In this document: positions 32,179-48,001 of the stretch, in pieces
How the letters are laid out: the number at the start of each line of letters is the position of its first letter
Numbering within the stretch: position 1 is the first letter of the stretch
NCBI RefSeq assembly: GCF_024679095.1
Contig: NC_066512.1
Span: forward strand, 15,963,956 to 16,027,955
From: Eriocheir sinensis
Taxonomy: Eukaryota > Arthropoda > Malacostraca > Decapoda > Varunidae
Direction of reading: 5' to 3'
Length of the DNA: 64,000 nucleotides
Translations under genes and position numbers: made by a program
Notes under the pieces: model-generated
The model's database searches: none
Told to the model about the DNA's origin: nothing
Seen by the model: only the letters and a program-made list of their open reading frames with translations

Positions 32179-33235
32179 GGGCACTGGGGAAAGTAAGCAT
32201 AGGCCTTCATGCTTCCTGGGCACTAGGGAAAGTAAGCATAGGCCTTCATGCGGTATTATTCTAGTGTTTGCCCATACTCACCCCTCACAACCAAAATTAG
32301 CTAGGGGGCCATTGAGACTACTGGGAATGTGGTGGTAAACATGAAATGCGTCGCAAATGCATAGGCCTTCATGCTTCCTGGGCACTGGGGAAAGTAAGCA
32401 TAGGCCTTCATGCTTCCTGGGCACTGGGGAAAGTAAGCATAGGCCTTTATGCTTCCTGGGCACTGGGGAAAGTAAGCATAGGCCTTTATGCTTCCTGGGC
32501 ACTGGGGAAAGTAAGCATAGGCCTTCATGCTTCCTGGGCACTGGGGAAAGTAAGCATAGGCCTTCATGCTTCCTGGGCACTGGGGAAAGTAAGCATAGGC
32601 CTTCATGCTTCCTGGGCACTGGGGAAAGTAAGCATAGGCCTTTATGCTTCCTGGGCACTGGGTAAAGTAAGAATAGTACTTAATGATTACAGGGCACTGG
32701 GGAAAGTAAGCATAGGCCTTCATGCTTCCTGGGCACTGGGGAAAGTAAGCATAGGCCTTCATACTTCCTGGGCAGTGGGAAAGTAAGCATAGGCCTTTAT
32801 GCTTCCTGGGCACTGGGGAAAGTAAGCATAGGCCTTCATGCTTCCTGGGCACTGGGGAAAGTAAGCATAGGCCTTCATGCTTCCTGGGCACTGGGGAAAG
32901 TAAGCATAGGCCTTTATGCTTCCTGGGCACTGGGGAAAGTAAGCATAGGCCTTTATGCTTCCTGGGCACTGGGGAAAGTAAGCATAGGCCTTCATGCTTC
33001 CTGGGCACTGGGGAAAGTAAGCATAGGCCTTCATGCTTCCTGGGCACTGGGGAAAGTAAGCATAGGCCTTTATGCTTCCTGGGCACTTGGGAAAGTAAGC
33101 ATAGGCCTTCATGCTTCCTGGGCACTGGGGAAAGTAAGCATAGGCCTTTATGCTTCCTGGGCACTTGGGAAAGTAAGCATAGGCCTTCATGCTTCCTGGG
33201 CACTGGGGAAAGTAAGCATAGGCCTTCTGCAGCAT
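32179..33235. repeat. 39-bp minisatellite array
   Basis: Two units at 32179-32255, then a 95-bp unrelated gap, then about 22.5 tandem units from about 32356 to 33228 with very high identity. Variation is mainly C/T in 'ccttcatg' against 'cctttatg' and 'actgggg' against 'acttggg'. One unit near 32663-32695 is strongly diverged. Because 39 is a multiple of three and the unit lacks stops, long frames (up to 300 codons) stay open on both strands; they are not genes. Confidence 0.95.
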
Positions 33236-33650
33236 GAAAAAGTAAAATTGCCAGTCACTGCGCCTCCCTATTGTTGGTGGCGTCCATTCACACGTAATCT
33301 GCTTAGCTATAATGTGGCTGTAATCCCTCATTCATGGGCCACACCCTCCCTCAGACATCACCCAGCCAGCCAGTCACTTCCTTGGCTTAGTCTGTCTCAG
33401 GTCACAGCCATTACCAGCTCCCTCGTGTCCCTTGGAGGTAAAATCCAAAGTTTGCAATGCATTCTTGTTTTCAGTATCATTATGCAATTTATCATTATTA
33501 ACACTGCTGATCTTTACATGATATGGTTAAGGTTTCAGAGACGTAGATCTTGATTTCTACTGAGAATAACTTGTAATGCCAGGAGGTTAGGTTAAGAATG
33601 GAATGTACACAAAATCACAAAAGTACCAGGTAGGTATAAGTATTGTAAGT
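33236..33650. other. Intergenic, no gene
   Basis: A sequence near 33470-33570 ('ttcagtatcattatgcaatttatcattattaac') recurs near 34840-34930, marking another dispersed repeat. Nothing else seen. Confidence 0.4.
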
Positions 33651-34663
33651 AATGGACATGTTTCCGGTCAACATATTTATTTCAAATTCTGTCTGTATGG
33701 ATAAAATAGGCCCTAAATTCAGCTATGGTACTATTTTTTCTTCAAGTAAAATAGTAAGTGTGGTATGAAATATGGATTAAAGTTGAGGAAAAATCACGTG
33801 ATCTGGAAACGGGTGCTGATTGGTCATGACGTCACAAGGCAGTCGGGAGGCCGCCAACTTTGTGTTTCTCTGAGATTTCGTGTTGTGGTGTATGTTTCTA
33901 GTGGCTAGCAATGCCTGGAGACGTAACCCGCAGTCGTTGGTGATTCATGCCAATGTGCAAGAGTGTATATACAGACAAAAATACTCCATGTAAGATATTT
34001 CTGTCTGTGCTAGTGAATCCTGCAGTAATTCTCTTTAGTTTCCCCTCGGACTAACTTTTCATTGTGACCTCAACTATTCTCTCTACTGTCACGTCCTCTG
34101 ATTATAAAATATTGGTCTGCATTCGTTTTCTTCTTATTCATCTTCAGGAGTTGATTCTTTCCCTCTGATGTTCCAGAGCCATTGTTTTCTCTAGGTTAGG
34201 CTTGGTAAATTTCCATAATACTAATATAAATTCAACCTTGATTATTATCTTTACTTCCCCCTCGCCCTACCTTTTAATCGTGAACTCAACTATTTTCTGC
34301 GGAGCAGAGGTGAATCGGTTGATTTCACTCCCATTTTGATAATATAACACATTTCCAACACTCTTAAGGTGTTCTGTAAGCACCTATAACATACCTGTTA
34401 GGTGCAGTTTGGAGCTAGAGTGGCCATAGCTGATAAAAAACAATGGACACAACACTGGTACTGTCGTCTGCTGTTCTCCGCGGCAGCCTGATGACGTCAC
34501 GAGCTAATGGTGGCTTCTCTCCGTGAGATGAGAAGGATTTGAGATATCTCTCCAATATCCAGTCAACTAGCAATTTATAGGATGTAATATGTGCACTACT
34601 TTATCAGTGGTACATGGCACAATGCATTTCTAGGCTCTTCCCAGAACCAGAAACATGTCCATT
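33651..34663. repeat. 1-kb interspersed repeat, copy 2, with short terminal inverted repeats
   Basis: Aligns with 16656-17732. The left end AATGGACATGTTTC (33651-33664) and right end GAAACATGTCCATT (34650-34663) are perfect reverse complements, so this is a non-autonomous DNA element with at least 14-bp termini. I see no clear target duplication and no coding sequence. Confidence 0.75.
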
Positions 34664-34977
34664 GTGTCTCCCTCCGTCCGTTAGATTTCCGCATTCTGTT
34701 ACATATTTTACAGTGATAATTCTATCCAGACCTAACTTAACCGAACCTAACCTAACAGTCATGGATTCAGTAAATACTTCCTTTATTGCCACTTCATATT
34801 ACTGGTGTTTTTTCTTCTATATGTCATTTATGGCATTCTTGTTTTCAGTAGCATTAAGCAATTTATCATTATTATTTTTCAGCAGTGTTATTGATCTTTA
34901 CATGATATGGTTAAGGTTTCGGGGATGTAGATTTTGATTTCTTCTGAGAATAACTTAATAATCCTATCCAGACTTAA

Positions 34978-35474
34978 CCCGTGGGCTTCGGCTATGGGAT
35001 AGCCGAGAATTGGCCGAGAAACGGCAAAATTACACTCCATTTTGAGACTAAGAAAAGAGCATGGAACGTACATCAGAGTACTCCTCTCATAACCATAAAG
35101 CTGTTAAAAATATTTACTTTTACTCAAACTCCATTCTTTTTGGGTGGTGTTTGTTACAAATAAACAGTCTTGTGATGCGTGGCATCTAGCGTAGAGTCGT
35201 TTGTTGTCTACTTTAGAGAATTTGACAAGTGATTACTGTGTGGATAGCTAATTCAGTCTGCCATGACCTTACAGCACCACCTATGACAAAAAAGCCCATC
35301 TCAAGATCACTCACCCACCACTATGACCCAGGGCATGATTGGTAGGTTGCTCTATGCCACCACCGCCTACAATTAGCTTGAATTAGGGGTTTTATGGTGG
35401 GCCCTTTTTAGGGTCCACCGTACCACAGCCACGACTCGTGAAAGCCCAGAAAAGGGTCTGCCGACGTTCTCGGG
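34978..35474. mobile_element. piggyBac-type MITE, copy 2
   Basis: 497 bp, about 90% identical by eye to copy 1, starting CCCGTGGGCTTCGGC and ending GTTCTCGGG with TTAA at 34974-34977 and 35475-35478. It lies in a local repeat whose uninterrupted relative can be seen near 34725-34800. Confidence 0.85.
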
Positions 35475-35714
35475 TTAAGTACCAAACTTAACCTAACAGT
35501 CACGCATTCAGTAAATACTTCCTTTATTGCCAATTCATATTATTGGTGTTTTTTCTTCTATTTGTCATTTATTTTTTAGTTCCTGTGAGTGTTTGTGCAA
35601 ATGAATAACAACCTTAGTATGCTGTGTCTAATGTGATGAAATGTGGCAAGACAGGGTGGTCAAAGTGAAGTTAATAATGATTTTGTAGGCTGAATTACTT
35701 GATTGATGACACAT

Positions 35715-35830
35715 TCAGCACCTCTGTGGTATAGGGTTTAGCATGCCCAGCTATAAATCTGTTGGCCTGGGTAGTCAGTGTTCAGTCCACCCAGCTGTTC
35801 ATTCTCCCCTTGGAGCAGGTCAATAAAACA
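35715..35830 (+). repeat. Possible tRNA-like SINE head
   Basis: Text 'cctctgtggtatagggtttagcatgcccagc' resembles a degenerate tRNA head with an A box. A weak B box ('gtgttcagtcc') follows at about 35778-35788. No poly(A) tail is obvious, so this is tentative. Confidence 0.35.
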
Positions 35831-35870
35831 ATACCTAGGGAAGGCAAACTGTAGAGACTGGGATTTATTG

Positions 35871-36229
35871 GCAACAAAAGTCAGTGATGACTAAAATTAT
35901 ACAATTTATGGGACTAAAATTACCTTATGACTGTAACCTTAAGAAATAAAATAAATGTGTAATGACTGCTTTTAGTTTGACAAACACTCCATATTTATGC
36001 GTGAGTTTACTGAGAGAGTAGTTTTCCTTAATTTCGTTCTTGTAATCTATTGATACTCTTTACTTGTTGGATGGATGCAGGCACATATATTCATATGTTG
36101 TTATCATTAGGCTGTTTTCTTTGGGAAATTTGTGGTAGCATGCAACTGGTCTTCTTTCTCAAAATTTAGAAAACGTCTGAATTCCACTGAATGTTGTAGG
36201 AGATAACTGAAAGGAATGTGACTCCTATT
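35871..36229. repeat. Direct repeat flanking the oxidase locus, 5' copy
   Basis: 359 bp that recurs at 56701-57025 in the same orientation, with small indels. It ends 48 bases before the oxidase ATG and includes likely 5' UTR-intron sequence. Confidence 0.9.
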
Positions 36230-36276
36230 CTAATTTTTTTTGTAACTTTATTGAAATGCTTTCAGGTGAAAGAAAA

Positions 36277-40657
<4,381 letters not shown>

Positions 40658-41443
40658 TAACTGCAAACTTGTATTATGTTGTAGGATAATGTGTATTTTT
40701 TTGTGCCATGGTTGATTGCCAAGTATATTTTCTAGTATGGTAGCACACTGGGATGCCAGTAACATGGGTATTTATATTTACAAGGAGCTAGAAAAAATAC
40801 ATTTTAATTGGCAATAGCTGGATATGTATTTGCAGTGACATTTTCTGTGTGGAATATTCTTACATTAGAAAAGTTATTACTACAGTCATCCCCCAACATT
40901 TTGCTGGTGCTAAGGGACAGTAACTTTGGGATGATGTGACATCTGCAGTTAGTCAATTCCACTCTTCCTCCCCACTTTGCACGGTGGTCACAAGTGATCC
41001 CATATAATTTATAAATAAGTCCTATTACAGAAAAGGGCAGGTCTCTTTCCAATGGTTACACTTTTTTATGTGTTATATTGTCCAATAAGTCAATCAGTTA
41101 ATTTCAGTCAGAAATCACAACCTCCCCACCCACACATACACACGACCCCCCTTGAGGAAGGGGGATAGGGTGCACGATGTGTGAAGGTCCCAGCAGTACC
41201 CAGAGTTTGACTAATAAGCCTTGCTTTAATCGGGAGGGTATCTATCTATCTATATCTCCGACGCCTTGCTTCCTCGCGAGAACTTCCCTCCAGGGGGTGG
41301 CTGCGGCAGAAGTGTCTTCATCTCTCCTGGTTCTGGTACTCCCTCGCAGCACATTCACTCCTGCTTCGGGAGGGAACTTGCTGGTAATGATGAGTCCAGC
41401 TCATGATCAGGCTGTAGGTGAATTAGACACACACACAAACACA

Positions 41444-41660
<217 letters not shown>

Positions 41661-42655
41661 ATTCATCTTTGCTTCTCCCTCCTCTCCTCCGTTCTCCTTC
41701 TCCTTGTGTGCTGCTTCCCCCATTATTGTGTAGAAGAAGTTTTTAAGTTACTCAAACCACCCATTGTTAGCTGTGAAAGCTGGGGTGGTGGTTTTAAGAA
41801 GCTGAGAATCTTTACTTGTACAATGACTAGAAGCCTCAGGGCCAGCAGCGGTGGGATTAGTGGCAGCAGCCTTGGAGTTATCATAGTGACTTTGCTTTAC
41901 TGAACACATTGTTGGTGTACACAGCAGTCTCTCTCCTTTGTCCTAAATCTGAAGCTCATGGAGCACTGCTACTCACAATTTCTCTAATATTTTTTTATTT
42001 CTTAATATAATATTCATTGCTTTCATTTATCTCAAATAAGCAGCCAACAACAGCATTCAACAGGCTTTCCCTGAACTTTTTAAGCAGTTTTATCTTTTCT
42101 TCTGTGGTCATTACTTCTATAGGATCCTCAGGGGCACTCTGGGCATCTGGTGATGATGCTGTGCCAGGAGGTGCTCAGGGTGGGAAGTGGGCCTGCTTGG
42201 AGACTTGCCTGGAGGGACCCCCAGACTTAGTGTCGTAGGGTGGGTGAGGCAACGCACTCCCCGCCATATGCCCCTGTTGATTGATTGATTGATTTGGGAC
42301 CCCTGGCAAAATGTAGCATTTACCAAAACACCTAAAACAAAGTTAAGGGCACAGCACAACACAGCACATACAATACAATACTGATACGTATAAAAACACT
42401 AAAGCAGGAAAAGGAAGAGAATCAACAGATTGTCAATCCAGTGTTATATGTTGTGCTAAGTATGAGGTAGATGGGAAATGAACTCGCAGTATTGTCTCAG
42501 ACAGCGCAGGCCAGAAGTTGTTGGCTGATTGATGGTTCAGAATCATCTGTGAATTTTGGAGTGGTAGCCAATGATAATGTTCACTGGGTGGTCCCACAAA
42601 TAACTGAAGCTGAGTGCCATGACCTTGAATGTTGGGGAATGACCGTAGGCCTTAA

Positions 42656-43151
42656 CCCCTTCAACACGAGGACGCGTATACTACGTCCTTGCGTGCCCCA
42701 TACTATGTCCGAGGATGCGCATACTGCATCCTGGCTCGCTTTAGCCACTATACGAGTTATTTTATCTCTATATTTATGCTTACATCTCAAAATTATCAAT
42801 TAATTTATGTTTCTTTATGTGCACCATTTAATTCTGCATGTTTTCATATATAATACATGATGATTGTGTTGAGTTTGTGGCTGAAAACTTGTTATATTCA
42901 ATAGCGACATTTGAAATTTGGCGCGCACATCGATCCCGGATGCAGCGCGGGGCGCTATTTTGACCCATCCGTAGTTAGTTTCTTTATGTGCACCATTTAT
43001 TTCTGCATGTTTTCATATATAATACATGATGATTATGTTGAGTTTATGGCTGAAAACTTGTTACATTCTATAGCGACATTTGAAATTTGGCGCGTGCGGT
43101 GATCCCGGATACGGCGTGGGGCGCTGTTTTGGCCTGGCCGTAGTGAAGGGG
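42656..43151. mobile_element. TTAA-flanked MITE with internal tandem duplication
   Basis: 496 bp between TTAA at 42652-42655 and 43152-43155, with inverted ends CCCCTTCA and TGAAGGGG. The interior has a direct duplication of about 150-160 bp (one copy starting near 42805, the next near 42975), each including 'tttgaaatttggcgcg'. Non-coding. Confidence 0.75.
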
Positions 43152-45014
43152 TTAACAATGTTGTTAGTGTTCCCAGTGTAATGAAGCATTTGTTTATCTG
43201 ATAATAAAGCATCATTTAGGTAAAAGGGAAGAGGTTCTTTTCTTGTTTAGAAATTTAAACTAGAGAGGGTGGCAAGGTGCAGTTTCCTCAAATATTTGAT
43301 TATTTTAGATAAATATGTCTTTAAAGTATCACAGTATTTATTTTTATGCTCTGCTCAGCATCAGAGATAATGCCACTCAGTGTGACCTGTGCTGGGTAAA
43401 TTTTTGCAACCATTGATGCAACCAGATATGGAGATTTATATTTTAAGCTTCTAAAAAGGAAATGTTATCAGTTAAACATTGTATGCATCTTACTCAAACA
43501 ATCCTTTAATTCAGTGTATCATTTGAATGTTGTGTGGCTTTAAGCTTTGATGATGAACACAATTTAGCTTTGAGTATTTGTGTATATGTAATATTTACAA
43601 TGATAATTACCCTTTTGAAACATTCAAGTGGATCATTACTGTAGCCAGCAGAATTATCATTGAGTCTAGAAATAAAATGTAGAAATTTTCCTCTTTTTGT
43701 GTAAATAAGATGAATGGAAAACTCTTGAGCTTCTACTGAACTGTAATAATCATAATGTCAGCCATGTAAGCTGCTCTGCTCTGTAGGGTTTCAAACAAAA
43801 TCAAAACGACAAGCTCAAAATGAACCAAAGTGAGAACGCCACTGTCAGCAAGAGAACTTATTTCTTATATCTGGCATTATAAAACACTGCATTCATTTAT
43901 CTATTTTTGAAATCTGAACCCACTGCTATTGTAGTGTAGTATTTTGTGTTGATGACATCTTTATTAATTTTTATCAGTTACTGGAGTTTGCTGGAAAAAA
44001 AAATAATACTGGTCTCCCTTGGTTTTAGATGTATTGATTTATGATATTTTGCATATATAATCTGCCTATTTATTACCAATTTTTTCATTTATGATTGCTC
44101 TGACTCATGTATACAATTGTCAGACTGATCAGTTGAGTGCACTGCAAATCTACAGACATTTGTTCCATCACCCAAGCGATGGCAGCACTCTTGCCACTGC
44201 AGCCACTTGTTTCCTCGCCGCCGTTCAGTCTGCCATGCGACTTTTAGTATCTGCTTTTGGTGTATTTAACAACTGGAAAATTACATGTGTGATCCTTGTA
44301 CGTATATAGTCAGTGATGGCTTCTAAGCGTCCCACGAATATGAGTATATCTGACAGAGGGAAGTGTAGGGCTTCAACGCTGCCATGTTCACTTTTTCAGC
44401 CAAGGGTCTGGTACCAGTACCTAACTAACAGTACCTGTTTAACAGTATTGGTATCGGCAACAAACATCTTGGTACCGGTACCTCAGTGTGTTTGAGAGAG
44501 GCTGAACAGACCAAGACCAAGACTTGTAAAGAAATCATATTGTGTCATTTTTAAGTACTTTTAGTCATAGTAAGTCAATTTGTCATTATAAGTCATGTTC
44601 AGTTATTTTAAGTCATTGTAAGTGTTTTTGTGAGTTTAGACAGACCTGAGAACTTGATTTACGGTATTTTCAATTTATGATCACTTCTTCGGGAACGTAA
44701 CCCAATCACAAATCAAGGGAGACCTGTATTATAAAACTAACAAGCATCTCCATCACTAAAACAGCATTTGCTAAACTTTTCAACTTTTTCACAAAAATGC
44801 AAAATTACTCAAACATATAATATGTTAAACAATGATACTAAGATTAGTATTTGCATCTAATCATTTCATGCAACCTTGCATGCATTACATGGCTTATATT
44901 CCTTGAACACATCTATATCATATAATGGCTGCATGCAGTCTTGAGGCACATACATATTTGGGCAAAATATAGCAATTTTCCCTTTATGAAGTACAAAAAC
45001 AAAGTATTAGAAAT

Positions 45015-45461
45015 GTAATGCAGCTGACTTGCCTGATGGGTGAGTCTCCTATAACTCACTCTGCGAGTGGGGTACCTCTTTGGCTGACTGGTTAAGAAGT
45101 GGCTCTCCTGTCTCTCTGGTCGCGGGTTCGATCCCTGGCGCCGGCAAAACCTTTCCTTGTCTGGATTAATTTCTCGTGCGTTTCGTTACATGCAGTGGTC
45201 ATGTGGGAGAGTAGTAAAGAGAAAATTCTGGTGTTTTACTGGTGGCAGCGGTGAAACGCCAGAATTTTCTCCCACACAACCATAGCGTGTAACGAAACAC
45301 ACGAGAAATTAATCCAGACAAGGAAAGGTTTTGCTGGCGCTGGGGATTGAACTCGCGACCAGCGAGACAGGAGAGCCCCTCCTTCACCAGTCGGTCAAAG
45401 AGGTACCCCACTTGCAGTGAGTTATGGGAGGCTCACCCATCAGGCAAGTCAGCTGCACTAC
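45015..45461. mobile_element. Foldback element made of two inverted tRNA-like arms
   Basis: 447 bp. Left arm 45015-45238 and right arm 45240-45461 are imperfect reverse complements. Each arm contains a tRNA-like pair of boxes: TGGCTGACTGGTTA (about 45080) and GGTTCGATCC (about 45126) on the plus strand in the left arm, and the counterparts on the minus strand in the right. Outer ends read GTARTGCAGCTGACTTGCC. Flanks 'agaaat' and 'agaaac' may be a decayed duplication. Confidence 0.75.
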
Positions 45462-46541
45462 AGAAACATTGATGTAATAAGCTGGTGAAATGCTGAGCAT
45501 TGCTACACAAGGGGACATGGCTTCAATATACTTCTATCCATTATAGTGCTGTCATGATGCTGTTCATTTACCATAGGGTTTTTAAATTATAAGATATTTT
45601 CATTCTTTAATATCATGCAAAAAAAAAAAATGTGATGAACAGATTTATTTCAATGTTAGTTTAGTATTCAGTGTCCTGTGCCACCAACCTGTTGTTCAGC
45701 CTTGGAGGTTTGCACACTCATGTAGAACAGCTCATGTTTCCTAGGATCTTGGGTGCACGCACACAAACAGTAATCACATAATACTGTGATCAGAAATATG
45801 CATCCTCTGAGAAACTGTTGCACTGAAAATTATTACCTATAACACTCAAGTTATGAAATAGGAAGGTAAGTAATTATTTCCTTTTCAATAAGACGCTGCT
45901 GTTATGGGAGAGTAATGTAAAAAAGATATAAGAAAAGAATGACAGTATAAATAATAATGAAATAAAATATTATTTTTCTCAGAACTCCCAACATTACTAA
46001 CTGAGCTTCTCATGAAAATCTCGTTTATGTATTTTGCTACACACTGAGAATATCAACCATTGTTATGAGGATGCATTATGGTATAGAAAGCATAATGTTC
46101 ATCCTTTAAGTTTCCCCCACACAGCTTTTGAACAATTTCCATGGACAGTGACTTTGTGTGCAGCATTCATAGTGTGCCCCACTAAGAAATGGTAATTAGT
46201 ACTATGGTTGAAGACAGTTGATTGTTTTCTTGTTGTCTTGGGAATAATGATTATGCATGATCTTTTTTCTTATATACAATTTTATATAGTAATTATTAAA
46301 TTATGCAATGCATGCCTTTTCAGATTTCTATTTTATGATTTCTCCTTTTTTCTTACAAAATTATTTTAAGGTATTCAGGTTATATTATGCTAAAAGGAGA
46401 ATATCAAGGAGCATTGTCATGTACAGGCCCAGAACTCTAGACAGTGGTCATTATATCCAGTGTAGTGGGTGCAAGGTTTGCTTTGAAGAACAGGGTGTCA
46501 CAGATACAGATAGATAGATGGATAGCTATTACATTTTGTTA

Positions 46542-47020
46542 TTAACCCTACGGTGACGCAGACATCGGCGTCACAGTACATAGAAAGGGTTAAGAGGAAA
46601 TGGAAGAGGATTAATCCTCTTCTAAACCTCGTAATCCTCTTCCATTTCCTCTTGACTCCTTCACTCCAGCAACGTTGGCGTCCAACGGCATCACAGTATG
46701 TAAAGGGTTAGTCCTCTTCTAAACCTCTTAATCCTCTTCCATTTCCTCTTAATCCCCTTCTAAACCTCTTAAGAGGAAATGGAAGAGGATTAAGAGGAAT
46801 TTAGAGGAGGATTGAGAGGTTTAGAAGAGGATTAATTCTCTTCCATTTCCTCTTAACCCTTTCTATACTGTGATGCCGACGTTTGCGTCACGGATGGAAA
46901 GGGTTAAGAGGTTTAGAAGAGGATTAGGAGGAAATGGAAGAGGATTAACAGGTTTAGAAGAGGATTAACCCTTTGCATACGGTGACGCCGACGTCGCCAT
47001 CACCGTATTGAAGGGGTCAA
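46542..47020. repeat. Cluster of ~45-bp TTAA-bounded palindromic modules
   Basis: At least three modules (46546-46589, 46857-46903, 46969-47016) start CCC and end GGG between TTAA/TCAA borders, with cores such as TGATGCCGACGTTTGCGTCA. A fourth, decayed one lies near 46658-46705. The spaces are filled with 'gaggaaatggaagaggatta' and its reverse complement in alternating orientation, making a larger foldback. Confidence 0.8.
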
Positions 47021-48001
47021 GATGATGCAGGTAATGCATCATTATTGCAAACCCCATTATTGTAAATGATCTCATGTTTAGAACATTTTTTTAGTGTATG
47101 GTGGGCTCCCAACCATGGGGGCTGTGTTGAAAAGTTTTCTCACTGTAGCTCCATAATAAAATAAGCACAGATATTATGTTGGAAGTGATTAGCCTGGCAC
47201 GTGAGGTCCATGCCCATCTTCCTCCTTTATTTATTTGTTGCATTATCAGTATAACAAAATTTTTAGTTTTTTGTTTGAAAACTTCCAAAGGCATCATAAA
47301 TGCATGGATTATATATGCTTTCAGGGGTACAGTAATATACTGTACACAATGTGTGCATTTTACATTTCTCTCTGATTTGGAAGTGATTTTGTGGTATAAG
47401 TTTTGATTGCTTTTTCAATTTTGTTTTTCTTTTTCTTCATTTTTTCTTTTTCTATTTTTTTCTTTTTTTCCTTATTATTTTTCTTCTTCAAAATTGAATA
47501 AGTATTTTTTACACACTTTCTGCTTTTGGTTTTCCTGTGCTGTGCTTACTTACCTACCAGCTTTATGCAACCACTGCTGTTGCACAAAGTTTCCATTTTT
47601 TTTATGCACCTTTTTGCTCTCTCCTGCCAGTGTTTTGTATCTGCCAGAAAATGTGCCTTGGCTTTTACTTTACATTACCGCTATCATATCCCTCACTTGA
47701 GGTTCTGTTCATCTGTGTTTGTAATAGAGTTTGATTGATGGACAGATAGGTAGATTGGCACAGATTTTTTGTTAGACTGATAACCAGAATAAGAGATAGA
47801 TGTATGAATCATAATATTGATGACTGACAATATTCATGCTTTATTTTTTGTGTATTGTAATTATGCACAAAGCAGTAAGGTTTGCCTTATGAGGGGGGGC
47901 ATTAAATATAAGTAGTAGTACAGCAACTTTCAACTAAATACTTATTGCACTACTAACAACATTATGGCACAAAAACTTAGTAACAACATCTTTTCTTGCA
48001 G

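Noticed and set aside
32301..33203. 300-codon open frame with 13-aa repeats on the minus strand
   Set aside because: It is a by-product of the 39-bp minisatellite, whose length is a multiple of three and has no stops in several frames on both strands.
32350..33235. Regular array resembling CRISPR
   Set aside because: Units are contiguous 39-mers without unique spacers, in a eukaryotic genome beside a LINE.
34725..34760. CCTAA-like run as interstitial arthropod telomere repeat
   Set aside because: Only two or three imperfect units; too short to support.
45075..45150. Functional tRNA gene
   Set aside because: Boxes fit a tRNA-derived repeat; a proper cloverleaf cannot be drawn and the sequence is part of a foldback with a mirrored copy.
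47964..48001. ATG at 47964 as the firm start of the second oxidase module
   Set aside because: It lies before a strong splice acceptor in the same frame, so it reads intron sequence; kept only as an alternative.
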